This document shows, piece after piece, positions 8,798-19,992 of a DNA stretch of 64,000 bases. The number at the start of each line of letters is the position of its first letter. Positions within the stretch are counted from its first letter, which is position 1. A model generated the notes under the pieces. It had not been told where the DNA came from and did not search any database. It saw only the letters and a program-made list of their open reading frames with translations. The position numbers and the translations under genes are program-made. The DNA is from an uncultured Pseudomonadota bacterium (GTDB taxonomy: Bacteria; Pseudomonadota; Gammaproteobacteria; Burkholderiales; JALYOK01): the NCBI GenBank assembly GCA_902826775.1, contig CADEHE010000008.1:124001-188000 (forward strand), given 5' to 3'.

Positions 8798-10231
8798 CTA
8801 GCTATTGAGCTTGCGCTTAACAATTTCGTTGAGTTGCGCTGGATTGGCTTTCCCGCCACTGGCTTTCATTGCTTGGCCAACGAAGAAGCCGAGAACCTTA
8901 TCTTTGCCTGCCCGATACTGAGCAACTTGGTCAGGGTTTGCTGCGACGATATCCGCGACGATGCGCTCCAACGCAGTGCTATCGGAAATTTGCTTGAGTC
9001 CCTTCGCGTCGATGACGGCATCGGCGCTTGACGCGCCGGCCCACAATTCATCGAACACATCTTTGGCGGTTTTGGAGGAAACCGAGCCGTCGACGATGCG
9101 TCGTATGAGCTCGCCTAGCTGTTTGCTGGACACTTTGCTTTGCCCAATCTCTCGATCTTCGCGATTGAGCGCAGCGCTGAGCTCGCCATTGACCCAATTG
9201 GCACAAAGTTTCGCGGCACCGCCTGCCGCTGCAGTGCACTCTTCGAAATAGGCGGCAGTTTCTCTGTTGCTCGTGAGCAGAGCGGCGTCGTATTCCGGCA
9301 GTGCATACTGGCTGATGAAGCGTTCCTTTTTCTGCGCGGGGAGTTCAGGCATGGCAGCGCGCACTGCCGCAATCCACGCTTCGCTGATTTCAAGCGGCAG
9401 CAAGTCCGGATCGGGAAAGTAGCGATAGTCTTGCGCGTCTTCCTTCGAGCGCATGGCGCGAGTTTCGTCGCGTTCAGCGTCGTACAGCCGTGTCTCCTGC
9501 TTGATCGTGCCGCCGTCCTCAATAGTTTCAATCTGCCGGCGCGCCTCGAACTCGATTGCTTTCTCTAGAAATCGAAACGAATTCAGATTCTTGATCTCGC
9601 ACCGCGTGCCCAGCTTATCGCTGCCAAGCCGCCTGACCGAAACGTTGGCGTCGCAACGAAACGAGCCTTCCTGCATGTTGCCGTCGCAGATCTCCAAGTA
9701 GCGCACCAAAGAGTGCAGAGTTTTTGCATAAGCCACTGCTTCACCGGCGCCGCGCAAGTCGGGCTCGGTCACGATTTCCAGCAGCGGCGTGCCGGCTCGG
9801 TTGAGGTCGATTCCCGAGGAACCGTGGAAATCTTCGTGCAGTGACTTGCCTGCGTCCTCCTCTAAATGAGCGCGTACCAAGCGAATCGATTTGTTACCGT
9901 CCGGCGTGCTAATCATGATGCTGCCGCCGACCACCACGGGCAACTCGTACTGGCTGATTTGGTAGCCCTTGGGAAGGTCTGGGTAAAAGTAGTTCTTGCG
10001 CGCAAATACTGAGCGTGGCGCCACTCGAGCGCCAACCGCCAAACCGAAGCGGATCGCGCGTTCCACCGCCCCTTTGTTCAGCACCGGCAGCACCCCCGGC
10101 AGAGCAATGTCGACCTCGCAGGCCTGCGCGTTCGGCGCAGCGCCAAAAGCGGTTGCGGCACCTGAGAATATTTTTGCTCGCGTCGATAGCTGCGCGTGCG
10201 TTTCTATGCCGACGACGATTTCCCAGTTCAT
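8798..10231 (-). CDS. gatB: Asp-tRNA(Asn)/Glu-tRNA(Gln) amidotransferase subunit B
   Basis: 477 residues, full length. GatB binds misacylated tRNA, phosphorylates the side chain and receives ammonia from GatA. The N-terminus [19 protein letters not shown] and the segment [16 protein letters not shown] are the usual GatB blocks. The C-terminal YqeY-like tail ends in [25 protein letters not shown], complete. It is third in a minus-strand gatC-gatA-gatB order, 14 bp after gatA. Presence of the complex implies an indirect route for Gln-tRNA or Asn-tRNA charging. Confidence 0.96.
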   Translation of the reverse strand: MNWEIVVGIETHAQLSTRAKIFSGAATAFGAAPNAQACEVDIALPGVLPVLNKGAVERAIRFGLAVGARVAPRSVFARKNYFYPDLPKGYQISQYELPVVVGGSIMISTPDGNKSIRLVRAHLEEDAGKSLHEDFHGSSGIDLNRAGTPLLEIVTEPDLRGAGEAVAYAKTLHSLVRYLEICDGNMQEGSFRCDANVSVRRLGSDKLGTRCEIKNLNSFRFLEKAIEFEARRQIETIEDGGTIKQETRLYDAERDETRAMRSKEDAQDYRYFPDPDLLPLEISEAWIAAVRAAMPELPAQKKERFISQYALPEYDAALLTSNRETAAYFEECTAAAGGAAKLCANWVNGELSAALNREDREIGQSKVSSKQLGELIRRIVDGSVSSKTAKDVFDELWAGASSADAVIDAKGLKQISDSTALERIVADIVAANPDQVAQYRAGKDKVLGFFVGQAMKASGGKANPAQLNEIVKRKLNS

Positions 10232-10245
10232 AGCTCAGCCGGTTT

Positions 10246-11721
10246 CTATGCGCTTAGCCATTCAGGCACGCGCGTATGCCAGTCGGTAACGCGCTGGTAC
10301 TGATGCGCGGCGTTCAGCATGCGCGCCTCAGAAAAATAGTTGCCGATGATCTGCAGGCCGACCGGGCGCTGCCGAGCGCCGAATCCGACCGGGATCGACA
10401 TGCCTGGGAGCCCAGCAAGATTGATGCTGACGTTGTAGATGTCCGATAAGTACATTTGCACCGGGTCGCTGGTTTTGCTGCCGATATCGAAGGCAACACT
10501 AGGCGAGGTGGGCCCCATGATAAGGTCGCACTGCTCAAAAGCGTCAGCAAAGTCCTGCGCGATGACGCGGCGCAGCTTTTGCGCTTTCAGATAGTAGGCG
10601 TCGTAGTAGCCGTGTGAGAGTACATAGGTGCCAATCAGAATGCGCCGTTTGACCTCGGACCCGAAGCCTTGGGCGCGCGTCTTTTCATACATGTCGTTCA
10701 AGTCGTGGTACTCGCTGGCGCGCAGGCCATAGCGCACCCCGTCGTAGCGCGACAGGTTGCTGGAGGCCTCGGCTGGGGCAAGCACGTAGTACACTGGGAT
10801 CGCAAGGCTGGTGTTCGGCAGCTTGACATCGATCGTGATGGCGCCTAGTTTGCGGAACTCGCCGATTGCCGCTTCTACTTGCTTTGCGACGTCGGCGTCA
10901 AGACCTGCGGCGAAGTACTCTTGGGGCAGGCCGATACGTACGCCCGCTAGAGGCTGTGTGAGGGAGCGCGCGTAGTCCTCGGCGGGACGTTCCAGGCTGG
11001 TTGAGTCGCGCGCGTCGAAACCCGCCATGCTGTTGAGGAGCAAAGCCAGATCCTCGGCGCTGCCTGCCATCGGTCCGCCTTGATCCAAGCTCGAGGCGTA
11101 TGCCACCATCCCATAGCGAGATACTATACCGTAGGTGGGTTTAATCCCAGAACAGCCGCAGAATGAGGCTGGTAGCCGTATCGAGCCACCAGTATCAGTA
11201 CCTGTTGCGGCCGGTGCGAGGCGCGCGCCTATCGCTGCTGCCGAGCCCCCGGAGCTGCCGCCCGGCACGGCATTGATATCCCACGGATTCTTGGTTGCGC
11301 CGAAGAAAGAGTTCTCGGTTGAAGAACCCATGGCAAACTCGTCCATGTTGGTTTTTCCCAGCAGAACCGCACCGGTGGCGTGCAGACGTTGCACCACATG
11401 GGCGTCGTAGGGCGCAACCCAGTTGTGCAACATGTTGGAGCCGCAAGTAGTCAACCAGTCTTTCGTGCAGAAGACATCTTTGTGCGCGATCGGGATGCCG
11501 GTGAGCGGCTGCGCTTGCCCGTCCGCGCGGCGCGTGTCCGCTTCGCGGGCCTGCGCCAGACTGCGCTCCGGGTCGATGCTGACGAAAGCGTTCAATTGCC
11601 CGTCGTAGCGCTGAATACGCCCGAGGAAGAGCTGCGTCAGCTCCACGCTCGAGATGCGTTTGGCGGCGAGCGCCGCGCTGAGCTCCGCCAAACTGGCGCG
11701 AACCAAGGATGAGTCAGACAT
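10246..11721 (-). CDS. gatA: Asp-tRNA(Asn)/Glu-tRNA(Gln) amidotransferase subunit A
   Basis: 491 residues from the ATG at 11721. GatA is the amidase that releases ammonia from glutamine. The Ser-cisSer-Lys triad is visible: Lys81 in PIAHKD, Ser156 in the GGSSGGS amidase signature, and Ser180 in [11 protein letters not shown]. An upstream GTG at 11745 would add eight residues and is less likely. It lies 42 bp after gatC and 14 bp before gatB. Cytoplasmic heterotrimer with GatB and GatC. Confidence 0.96.
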   Translation of the reverse strand: MSDSSLVRASLAELSAALAAKRISSVELTQLFLGRIQRYDGQLNAFVSIDPERSLAQAREADTRRADGQAQPLTGIPIAHKDVFCTKDWLTTCGSNMLHNWVAPYDAHVVQRLHATGAVLLGKTNMDEFAMGSSTENSFFGATKNPWDINAVPGGSSGGSAAAIGARLAPAATGTDTGGSIRLPASFCGCSGIKPTYGIVSRYGMVAYASSLDQGGPMAGSAEDLALLLNSMAGFDARDSTSLERPAEDYARSLTQPLAGVRIGLPQEYFAAGLDADVAKQVEAAIGEFRKLGAITIDVKLPNTSLAIPVYYVLAPAEASSNLSRYDGVRYGLRASEYHDLNDMYEKTRAQGFGSEVKRRILIGTYVLSHGYYDAYYLKAQKLRRVIAQDFADAFEQCDLIMGPTSPSVAFDIGSKTSDPVQMYLSDIYNVSINLAGLPGMSIPVGFGARQRPVGLQIIGNYFSEARMLNAAHQYQRVTDWHTRVPEWLSA

Positions 11722-11763
11722 AGACGCTACGAGTGCCACGCGCACGTTGCCACATAGGCGCGC

Positions 11764-12051
11764 CTACTCGATGACTTTCGGCACCAGGTACAAGCCCGCT
11801 TCCACTGCTGGTGCGCCGCGCTGCAACAGCTCATGCCGGTCGCTTTCGGTTACCTGGTCCGCGCGCAGACGTTGCGCCACTTCCTGCGCATGCGCCATCG
11901 GCTCGATGCTAGAAGTATCGACCGCCTGCATCTTCTCGATCAATCCGAAGATGGAGGCAAGCTGCGCGCGCATCGCATCGGCTTCGGCGTCGGTCACGGC
12001 GAGGCGCGCCAGGCGCGCAATACGCTTTACTTCCTCGATGGAAAGCTGCAT
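11764..12051 (-). CDS. gatC: Asp-tRNA(Asn)/Glu-tRNA(Gln) amidotransferase subunit C
   Basis: 95 residues, the small subunit that wraps around GatA and holds the complex together. The N-terminal helix [15 protein letters not shown] and the C-terminal [21 protein letters not shown] are typical. The ATG at 12051 sets the family length, although the frame stays open upstream to 12243, into mreB. It is divergent from mreB with 131 bp between the starts, so that interval holds promoters for both operons. Confidence 0.93.
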   Translation of the reverse strand: MQLSIEEVKRIARLARLAVTDAEADAMRAQLASIFGLIEKMQAVDTSSIEPMAHAQEVAQRLRADQVTESDRHELLQRGAPAVEAGLYLVPKVIE

Positions 12052-12067
12052 TCTTAGGGGGAGTATG

Positions 12068-12096
12068 TTAATGTGCCGCGGCGAATGCGGTATTAT
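12068..12096 (+). promoter_or_regulatory. Candidate sigma-70 promoter of the mreB operon
   Basis: In the interval between gatC and mreB, TTAATG at 12068-12073 is followed by a 17-nt spacer and TATTAT at 12091-12096. The -10 matches the consensus at five of six positions and the -35 at three. It sits about 85 bp before mreB. A short inverted repeat GCCGGC-TGC-GCCGGC lies just downstream at 12106-12120 and would fall in the leader. Position and spacing are seen; function is inferred. Confidence 0.4.
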
Positions 12097-12098
12097 AA

Positions 12099-13226
<1,128 letters not shown>

Positions 13227-13381
13227 CGCCCAGCTCGAAACTGCTGCGCGCTCCCCTTTGGGCGCTTCGCTGCGCGCTGCACGGTTAGTAAACTTCCACC
13301 CTTTGCTGCTGTCGTGCGCCTGCTTTGTGCTCGGCGTGGTCGGCTCGCAGCTATTAGTACGCTGCCACTTCCGAGAACTCC

Positions 13382-14320
13382 ATGGATAGCCAGTCGCAGC
13401 CGTTCTTTGTGCGCGGACCGTCTGCCGGGGCGCGGCTGCTTTTCTTCATGGCGATTTCCTTGGTGCTTATGGTGATTGATGCGCGCTTCAATTACTTGCA
13501 GCGGGTGCGGGAGACGCTCACCGCTGCCGTATATCCGCTGCAGCGCCTGGCGCAAATGCCCGGGCAAGCGCTGGAGCGCGTCAACGGGTTCTTCGTGACG
13601 CAGCAAAAGCTGCAACAAGATAACCTCGCGATTCGGCAGCAGTTATTGGAACAATCGCAGCAGTTGCAGCGCATGAAGGCGCTCGAGGCGGAAGCCGCGA
13701 CGCTGCGCCGCATCTTGGGCGCGAAGGAGCAGGTGCCAGGGACTTCCATGCTGGTGGAATTGCTGCATGTGGATCGCAACCCATTCTTGCGCAAAATCGT
13801 GGTTAACAAGGGAACGCAAGACGGTGTCTTGGCCGGGCAGGCGGTGATCGACGCTGACGGCGTGGTCGGGCAGGTCACGCTGAGTTCGCCGTTTTCCAGC
13901 GAAGTGACATTGATTACCGAGAAAGGGCAACCGATGCCGGTCATGGTGCAACGCACCGGATTGCGCGCGGTGCTATTCGGCAGCGGACGTCCGAACGCGC
14001 TTGAACTGCCATTTGTGCCCGTAAATGCCGACATTGAAAATGGCGACGTGCTGGTGACTTCGGGCATAGACGGCGTGTACCCGCCCGGTTTGCCCGTTGC
14101 CACCGTCAGCAACATCGAGCGTAATGCAGCCTATGTGTTCGCAAAAATTACTTGTTCGCCAGCCGCGGGCGTGGATCGCAACAAGTTCTATCTAGTCTTA
14201 CAGGTTCCGCGCATCGACGATACTGCCAAAAGTAGCCGGCCGTCACTAGCCATAGAAAAGGGTGAAAAGATCAAGCAGGTAGTAGTACCAACACCAAGCG
14301 GAGCGAACCCGAACCCATGA
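13382..14320 (+). CDS. mreC: Rod shape-determining protein MreC
   Basis: 312 residues. One membrane segment near residues 20-35, then a coiled coil (about 60-105, rich in Gln and Leu), then the periplasmic beta domains with NPFLRKIVVNKGTQDGV and GDVLVTSGIDGVYPPGLPVA. MreC links MreB filaments to PBP2 and RodA. A 155-bp gap separates it from mreB, in which I see no terminator. Its stop overlaps the mreD start (ATGA), so translation is coupled. The last 30 residues are low in complexity and rich in Ser, Lys and Pro. Confidence 0.93.
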   Translation: MDSQSQPFFVRGPSAGARLLFFMAISLVLMVIDARFNYLQRVRETLTAAVYPLQRLAQMPGQALERVNGFFVTQQKLQQDNLAIRQQLLEQSQQLQRMKALEAEAATLRRILGAKEQVPGTSMLVELLHVDRNPFLRKIVVNKGTQDGVLAGQAVIDADGVVGQVTLSSPFSSEVTLITEKGQPMPVMVQRTGLRAVLFGSGRPNALELPFVPVNADIENGDVLVTSGIDGVYPPGLPVATVSNIERNAAYVFAKITCSPAAGVDRNKFYLVLQVPRIDDTAKSSRPSLAIEKGEKIKQVVVPTPSGANPNP

Positions 14321-14832
14321 TCGCTCCCGACCCGCAAGCGACGTTGCGCATCGGCGCTTCCGGGCGCTATGTATTTCTCACCTTGGTGGTGGCCTATGGA
14401 ATCTATTTGCTGCCCTGGTTTCAGCCATTCCTGCGCCCGAATCTGCCCCTCATCGTGTTGTTGCACTGGTGTTTGTACGAACTGCGGCGGGTCGGGCACA
14501 CCAGTGCATTCGCCATGGGTTTGCTGGTGGACATTGCCGACGGCAGTTTGTTCGGCTTGAATGCGCTGGCATACACCGTTGTGCTCCACTTGACGCAACT
14601 ATTTCGCGTGCGCATCTTGAAGTTCAACCTGTGGCAACAGGCCTTGCACGTGCTGGCGCTATTGTTGATCGGTCAGTTAATCGTCATGTTCCTGAACGTG
14701 TTCCAGGGCAATGCAGCGGCAGTGGGGCCGATCTACTTTTTAACGAGCGTCGTCGGCGCTGCGCTTTGGCCGATCGTGTACTTCTTGCTCGAAGTGCCGC
14801 GCCAGCGCTTTCAAGCCGAGGAAATGCAGTGA
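14317..14832 (+). CDS. mreD: Rod shape-determining protein MreD
   Basis: 171 residues with about five hydrophobic segments, an inner-membrane protein of the elongasome. LYELRRVGHTSAFAMGLLVDIADGSLFG is the conserved central part, seen in pieces such as GLLVDIADGSLFGLNALAYT. It overlaps mreC by 4 nt at its start and mrdA at its end, where the GTG of mrdA contains part of the TGA stop. The order mreC-mreD-mrdA-rodA is the standard one. Confidence 0.92.
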   Translation: MIAPDPQATLRIGASGRYVFLTLVVAYGIYLLPWFQPFLRPNLPLIVLLHWCLYELRRVGHTSAFAMGLLVDIADGSLFGLNALAYTVVLHLTQLFRVRILKFNLWQQALHVLALLLIGQLIVMFLNVFQGNAAAVGPIYFLTSVVGAALWPIVYFLLEVPRQRFQAEEMQ

Positions 14833-16724
14833 GCGTTGCGCTGCGCGACCGTCTGCAAGAGACGCGCGAATTCCGCCTGCGCCTGGGCCTCATCGCCGCA
14901 TTCATAGTCATAGCATTCGCCGTGTTGGCGGCGCGCTGGGCTTACTTGCAGGTTTCCCAGCATGCGCACTATCAGACCTTGGCGGAGAACAATCGCATTT
15001 CGATTGTTCCGATTGTGCCCAATCGCGGGTTGATCTTGGATCGCAATGGAATCGTCTTGGCCGACAACTATTCTGCCTATACGCTCGAAGTCACGCCGGG
15101 CAAGTTGCGCAATCTGGACGCCACCATTGCCGCCTTGAGCGAAGTTGTTGAAATCACGCCGCGCGATCGCAAGCGGTTCAGTAAATTGCTCGAAGACAGT
15201 CATAGCTTCGACAGCTTGCCGATCCGATTGCGTCTGAATGACGAAGAAGTCGCGCGGTTCGCCGTGAATCGCTACCGCTTTCCCGGCGTCGAAATCAACG
15301 CGCGCCTGTTCCGGCGCTACCCGCTTGGGCAGCGGGCTGCGCATGTGCTCGGCTATATCGGGCGCATCAACGACAAAGATTTGCAGGACTTGGAAACGCG
15401 CGAGGAAAGTTCCAACTATCGCGGCAGCGACCATATCGGCAAGGTCGGCATCGAAAAGAGCTACGAAAAGCAGTTGCACGGGGTGACCGGTTTCGAGGAA
15501 GTGGAAACGGATGCGGGCGGGCGCGCACTGCGCTCGCTCAAACGCAACGAAGCGACCTCCGGCAGCGATGTTGTGCTGACCATCGATATCAAACTGCAAG
15601 AAGTAGCCGAGAACGTTTTCGCCGAACGGCGCGGCGCGCTGGTGGCGATCGACCCGCGCAATGGCGAAGTGCTCGCGCTGGTCAGCGTGCCGACCTATGA
15701 TCCCAACCTGTTCATCGATGGCATCGATCAGGCCAACTGGGATGCGTTGAACAATTCGCCTGATACTCCGCTAACCAACCGCGCGCTGCGTGGCGCCTAT
15801 CCGCCGGGCTCGACGATTAAGCCCTTCATGGCGCTGGCCGGCCTAACCACCGGCAAGCGCGGCCCGTCCAGCGCCATCCATGATCCCGGGTTTTTCTCGC
15901 TTCCCGGCGGCTCACATCGCTACCGCGACTGGAAGGCCGGCGGACACGGCGTGGTCGACCTCAAGAAATCCGTCGTCATTTCATGTGACACTTACTACTA
16001 CGGGCTTGCCCGCGATCTGGAAATCGATGCTCTCGCTGAGTTCATGGCTCAGTTCGGTTTTGGCCGTCCAACCGGCATCGACATAGAGAACGAAGCCGGT
16101 GGCGTGCTGCCCAGCCGTGAATGGAAGCGCAAGCGATTCAAGCAAGTGTGGTATCCGGGCGAAACAGTGATCGCGGGTATCGGCCAGGGCTATTGGCAGG
16201 CGACGCCGCTCCAACTGGCGCACGCGACTGCTACTATCGCCAATGATGGACTGCTGATCCGTCCGCATTTGGTCAGAGCGATTCGCGCCAGCGCTTCCGG
16301 CGCGGAACAACAAACCATCAAGCCACTGGCCACGCAACTCAACGTGCGCGCCGATCACATTGCTTTCGTGAAGGACGCGATGCATGCCGTGACGCTCCCG
16401 GGCGGCACAGCGGCGAGGGCTGCGGACAAAGCCGAATATGCATTCGCGGGCAAGACCGGCACGGCCCAGGTGATCGGCATAAAGCAGAGCGAGAAGTACG
16501 ACGAGAAGAAAGTAGCGGAGCGCCATCGCGACCATGCGTTGTTCATCGCGTACGCCCCGGCGCAGAATCCCACCATTGCGCTCGCGGTGATTGTGGAAAA
16601 CGGCGGCCACGGTGGTTCGACCGCGGCGCCGGTGGCGCGCGCCATCTTCGACTACTACTTGCTCGGGAAAGTCCCTGGCGCGGCGCAGGCGGAAGAAGAA
16701 CCCGAAGATGCCGAACACGATTAA
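14829..16724 (+). CDS. mrdA: Penicillin-binding protein 2 (elongation transpeptidase)
   Basis: 631 residues from the GTG at 14829, which overlaps the mreD stop. It is the peptidoglycan transpeptidase of lateral growth and pairs with RodA. One N-terminal membrane segment (about residues 17-38), a PBP dimerisation domain, then the transpeptidase domain. The active site is Ser328 in PGSTIKPF; the SxN-like motif is SCD in VVISCDTYYYG; KTG is in AGKTGTAQVIG. The C-terminal tail is acidic (EEEPEDAEHD). A longer reading starting inside mreD in the same frame was rejected because the family N-terminus begins here. Confidence 0.95.
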   Translation: MSVALRDRLQETREFRLRLGLIAAFIVIAFAVLAARWAYLQVSQHAHYQTLAENNRISIVPIVPNRGLILDRNGIVLADNYSAYTLEVTPGKLRNLDATIAALSEVVEITPRDRKRFSKLLEDSHSFDSLPIRLRLNDEEVARFAVNRYRFPGVEINARLFRRYPLGQRAAHVLGYIGRINDKDLQDLETREESSNYRGSDHIGKVGIEKSYEKQLHGVTGFEEVETDAGGRALRSLKRNEATSGSDVVLTIDIKLQEVAENVFAERRGALVAIDPRNGEVLALVSVPTYDPNLFIDGIDQANWDALNNSPDTPLTNRALRGAYPPGSTIKPFMALAGLTTGKRGPSSAIHDPGFFSLPGGSHRYRDWKAGGHGVVDLKKSVVISCDTYYYGLARDLEIDALAEFMAQFGFGRPTGIDIENEAGGVLPSREWKRKRFKQVWYPGETVIAGIGQGYWQATPLQLAHATATIANDGLLIRPHLVRAIRASASGAEQQTIKPLATQLNVRADHIAFVKDAMHAVTLPGGTAARAADKAEYAFAGKTGTAQVIGIKQSEKYDEKKVAERHRDHALFIAYAPAQNPTIALAVIVENGGHGGSTAAPVARAIFDYYLLGKVPGAAQAEEEPEDAEHD

Positions 16725-17817
16725 CATCGGCTATTGGGTCAACCGATTTCTGGGCCGTTTCGATGGCTGGCTCTTGGCGTTTTCCGGCGCCTTAGCCGTC
16801 CTCGGCTTGGTGGTGCTGTACAGCGCTTCAGGGCAAGATATGGACCGAGTCGGTGACCAACTCCGCAACATCGCGATTGCCCTGCTCGTCATGTGCGTAG
16901 TGGTGCATCTGTCGCCGAAGTGGTTGGAGCAAATTGCCGTGCCGCTGTACGTTCTCGGCGTCTTGATGCTTATCGCTGTCGCGCTGTTCGGTCAAGTGAG
17001 GCTGGGCGCGCGGCGCTGGCTAAGCGTTGGGCCGATTAGTTTTCAGCCCTCCGAGCTAATGAAGTTTGCCCTACCCATCATGCTCGCTTGGTACTTCCAA
17101 AAGCGCGAGGGACGTCTGCACTTCTTCGACTTCTGCGTCGCTGCGCTGATTGTTGCCATTCCCGCTGCCCTCATCGTGCGCCAACCGGATTTAGGCACTG
17201 CCCTGCTGGTGAGCGCCTCCGGCATTTATCTTCTGTTCCTCGCCGGATTGAGCTGGAAACTCATTATTGGCATGGGTGTGTTGGCCGGCGCTAGCTTGCC
17301 GCTAGCGTGGTCGATGCTGCATGACTATCAGCGCCAACGCGTCTTGACACTGCTTGATCCGGCTCAAGACCCGCTGGGCGCCGGCTATCACATCATTCAA
17401 GCCACAATCGCGATCGGCTCCGGCGGCTCGGTCGGAAAAGGCTGGCTGCATGGCACCCAAGCGCACCTTGATTTTCTTCCCGAGCGCACCACTGATTTCA
17501 TTTTCGCCGTGTTTGGCGAGGAGTTCGGACTGGCGGGCAATTTGTCTCTGCTGGTCGTGTATTTGTGTCTTATTGGCCGCGGCTTATATATTGCGCTGCG
17601 CGCCGCGACACCGTTCAGCCGGCTACTGGCGGGCAGCATTACGACAACGTTCTTTACTTACGCCTTCGTCAATATGGGCATGGTGAGCGGCATTTTGCCC
17701 GTGGTGGGAGTGCCGCTGCCACTGGTCAGCTACGGCGGTTCTTCTATGCTCACGATCATGATCGGACTGGGAATACTCATGAGCATTCATGCACACCGGC
17801 CGCTAGTGCAGGGCTAA
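16708..17817 (+). CDS. rodA: Peptidoglycan glycosyltransferase RodA (SEDS)
   Basis: 369 residues, about ten membrane segments. RodA polymerises glycan strands from lipid II during elongation together with PBP2. Family blocks are FQPSELMKFALPIMLAWY, DPLGAGYHIIQATIAIGSGG, PERTTDFIFAVFGEEFG and GVPLPLVSYGGSSM. The ATG at 16708 lies 17 nt inside the end of mrdA; the open frame continues further upstream but without family similarity. It is distinct from the division paralogue FtsW at 52749. Confidence 0.95.
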   Translation: MPNTINIGYWVNRFLGRFDGWLLAFSGALAVLGLVVLYSASGQDMDRVGDQLRNIAIALLVMCVVVHLSPKWLEQIAVPLYVLGVLMLIAVALFGQVRLGARRWLSVGPISFQPSELMKFALPIMLAWYFQKREGRLHFFDFCVAALIVAIPAALIVRQPDLGTALLVSASGIYLLFLAGLSWKLIIGMGVLAGASLPLAWSMLHDYQRQRVLTLLDPAQDPLGAGYHIIQATIAIGSGGSVGKGWLHGTQAHLDFLPERTTDFIFAVFGEEFGLAGNLSLLVVYLCLIGRGLYIALRAATPFSRLLAGSITTTFFTYAFVNMGMVSGILPVVGVPLPLVSYGGSSMLTIMIGLGILMSIHAHRPLVQG

Positions 17818-17820
17818 CTC

Positions 17821-18699
17821 ATGCGCGGCGCGTTTTGCACCATCTTGGTCCTGGCCGCGCTTGTCTTGGTTGCGTGCGGCACGGTTGAACGGCGTGAGCA
17901 GGCGTCGACGCCACCGCCCGCACCCAACGCGCCGTCCAACACCGGCAAGTACTACGACAATGATGGTCCGGACGCTAACCCGCCGCAGCATCTTGTAATG
18001 GTTCCCGACGCAATCCCGCGCGCAGAGCCGCTGCACAAATTCGCGAATCAGCCGTACTCGGTGTTTGGCAAGAGCTATGCTCCTGCCGCCATGCCGCTAG
18101 GTGCTCGGCAGTGCGGGCGTGCATCCTGGTATGGCCGCAAGTTTCACGGCAGCCGAACCGCGTCCGGGGAAGTCTACGACATGTACGCGATGACTGCGGC
18201 GCATCCGACCTTGCTGATCCCGAGCTATGCACGCGTGCGCAACGTGGAAAATGGGCGCAGCGTGGTGGTGCGCGTCAACGATCGCGGACCGTTCTTGCGC
18301 GATCGCGTGATCGATCTTTCCTACACGGCGGCGCTGAAACTTGGATATGTACAGCAAGGCAGTGCGTGGGTTGAGGTGGAACCGATCGTCTTGTCTGGCG
18401 TCTCGGCGCCGGCCGCCGCGCGTCCGGGCGGCAGAGACGCCGTTGCAAGCTCGCCGCCGCGACAACGCAACGGCCACTTTGTTCAGCTTGGCGCCTTTCG
18501 CAACGCCAACAGCGCGGAGACGTTTCATCGCCGCGTTTCGGCGCAGTTGCATTGGATGAGCGAATTGCTGCATATCGCCGAGCGCGACGGCTTGCTGCGC
18601 GTGTGGGCCGGCCCCTATGCCACCGCGGATGAAGCTGGCGCCGCAGTGCAGCGCATCACGCGTTCGACAGGATTCAACCCCGTTTTGACACGCTTCTGA
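17821..18699 (+). CDS. rlpA: RlpA family septal ring lytic transglycosylase, lipoprotein
   Basis: 292 residues. The lipobox LVLVACG places the lipidated cysteine at residue 19, so an outer- or inner-membrane lipoprotein. Residues about 98-185 are the double-psi beta barrel (CGRASWYGRKFHGSRTASGE, VRVNDRGPFLRDRVIDLS) that carries glycan cleavage in RlpA. The C-terminal 75 residues form a SPOR domain (GHFVQLGAFRNANSAETF), which binds glycan stripped of stem peptides at the septum. It follows rodA after 3 nt. Specificity for naked glycan is known for the Pseudomonas enzyme and inferred here. Confidence 0.92.
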   Translation: MRGAFCTILVLAALVLVACGTVERREQASTPPPAPNAPSNTGKYYDNDGPDANPPQHLVMVPDAIPRAEPLHKFANQPYSVFGKSYAPAAMPLGARQCGRASWYGRKFHGSRTASGEVYDMYAMTAAHPTLLIPSYARVRNVENGRSVVVRVNDRGPFLRDRVIDLSYTAALKLGYVQQGSAWVEVEPIVLSGVSAPAAARPGGRDAVASSPPRQRNGHFVQLGAFRNANSAETFHRRVSAQLHWMSELLHIAERDGLLRVWAGPYATADEAGAAVQRITRSTGFNPVLTRF

Positions 18700-18774
18700 G
18701 CGAGCATCGGCAGCAGCATGGCCGATACTGTCTGCCGAATACGCCGGCGCCGCAGGGGGTGGGCTGCTTGCTCG

Positions 18775-18780
18775 TATAAT
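18775..18780 (+). promoter_or_regulatory. Candidate -10 element before dacA
   Basis: A perfect TATAAT lies 23 bp before the dacA ATG, in the 104-bp gap after rlpA. No convincing -35 hexamer stands 16-18 bp upstream, so if this is a promoter it is weak or activator-dependent. dacA may therefore have its own start besides read-through from the mre operon. Confidence 0.35.
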
Positions 18781-18803
18781 TCAATACTTTTGGCGAAGGC
18801 ACT

Positions 18804-19985
18804 ATGCGACTAATCGCAACCTTATTGATTGTGGCGCTGGCCTTACCGGCGGGCGCAGCGAAGAAACCAGCGCCGCGCGCGGAAACGGAGCCGACTAACT
18901 CGTCTGAGGCGGGTTTGGCGCCGATTGGATCATTGGGCATTGCCGCGAAGTCTTATCTGCTGCTCGATGTGCAGAGCGATCAGGTGTTGACCGGCCAGAA
19001 CGCCGAAATGCGCGTCGAACCCGCCTCGCTCACCAAACTCATGACGGCGTATCTCGTGTTTGAAGCGCTCAAACAGCAGAAGTTATCGCTGACGCAAGCG
19101 CTGCCTGTGTCCGAGCGTGCGTGGAAGGCCGAGGGCTCGCGCATGTTCATCGACCCCAAGACGCCAGTGTCCGTGCAAGAATTGCTGCATGGGATGATCA
19201 CCCAGTCGGGAAACGACGCCAGCATCACTTTGGCTGAAGGCGTCGCAGGCTCCGAAGAGGCTTTTGTGGATTTGATGAACAAGCGTGCGCAAGCGCTGGG
19301 CCTTAAGAATTCTCATTTCAAGAATGCGACCGGATTGCCGCATGCGGAACACTACTCGACCGCGATGGATATCGGCAGGCTTGCCGCGGCGCTGATCCGG
19401 GAATTTCCTGACCGTTACCCGCTGTACGCGGTGAAGGAGTATCGCTACAACAACATTACCCAGTTGAACCGCAATCGTTTGTTGTGGATCGATCCCTCTG
19501 TCGATGGCGTCAAGACCGGCCACACCGAGAACGCCGGCTATTGTCTCGTGGCATCCGCTAAGCGCGGTGACAGGCGTTTGCTATCGGTCGTGCTCGGCAC
19601 AGTCTCGGAGTCGGCCCGCGCGGTGGAGAGTCAGAAGCTCATTAACCATGGCTTCCAAGCCTACGACACGCGGCGCTTGTTCAAGAAAGACGACACCGTT
19701 GCCTCGTTGCCCGTGTACAAGGGCGCGCTGGAGGCGGTGCCGGTGGGATTCGACCGCGACCTCTATTTTTCGCTGCCGCGCCAGGACTTTGACCGTCTCA
19801 AGTCCAACCTGACGAGTCAGCAACCGTTGCTGGCGCCACTGAGCAAAGGCCAGCCGGTCGGCCAGCTCAAACTTACCCTCGACGATAAAGTGGTTGGTGA
19901 GTTCCAGGTGGTGACTGTTCAAGCCGTGGAACCGGCCGGATTTTTCGGCCGCATGTGGGACAGCATCCGGTTGATGCTGAAGTAG
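18804..19985 (+). CDS. dacA: D-alanyl-D-alanine carboxypeptidase (PBP5/6 type)
   Basis: 393 residues with a signal peptide (residues 1-19). It trims the terminal D-Ala from pentapeptides in the periplasm. The active site is Ser75-Leu-Thr-Lys78 in PASLTKLM; SGN is in TQSGNDASI and KTG in GVKTGHTENAGY. The C-terminal beta domain and the ending GFFGRMWDSIRLMLK, an amphipathic membrane anchor, identify the DacA class. The gene lies 7 bp before dat, which supplies D-amino acids, a sensible pairing. Confidence 0.95.
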   Translation: MRLIATLLIVALALPAGAAKKPAPRAETEPTNSSEAGLAPIGSLGIAAKSYLLLDVQSDQVLTGQNAEMRVEPASLTKLMTAYLVFEALKQQKLSLTQALPVSERAWKAEGSRMFIDPKTPVSVQELLHGMITQSGNDASITLAEGVAGSEEAFVDLMNKRAQALGLKNSHFKNATGLPHAEHYSTAMDIGRLAAALIREFPDRYPLYAVKEYRYNNITQLNRNRLLWIDPSVDGVKTGHTENAGYCLVASAKRGDRRLLSVVLGTVSESARAVESQKLINHGFQAYDTRRLFKKDDTVASLPVYKGALEAVPVGFDRDLYFSLPRQDFDRLKSNLTSQQPLLAPLSKGQPVGQLKLTLDDKVVGEFQVVTVQAVEPAGFFGRMWDSIRLMLK

Positions 19986-19992
19986 CGCGCTG

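Noticed and set aside
14469..14828. N-terminal extension of PBP2 starting inside mreD
   Set aside because: The extension is in the wrong frame for mreD and lacks family similarity; the GTG at 14829 gives the normal PBP2 start.
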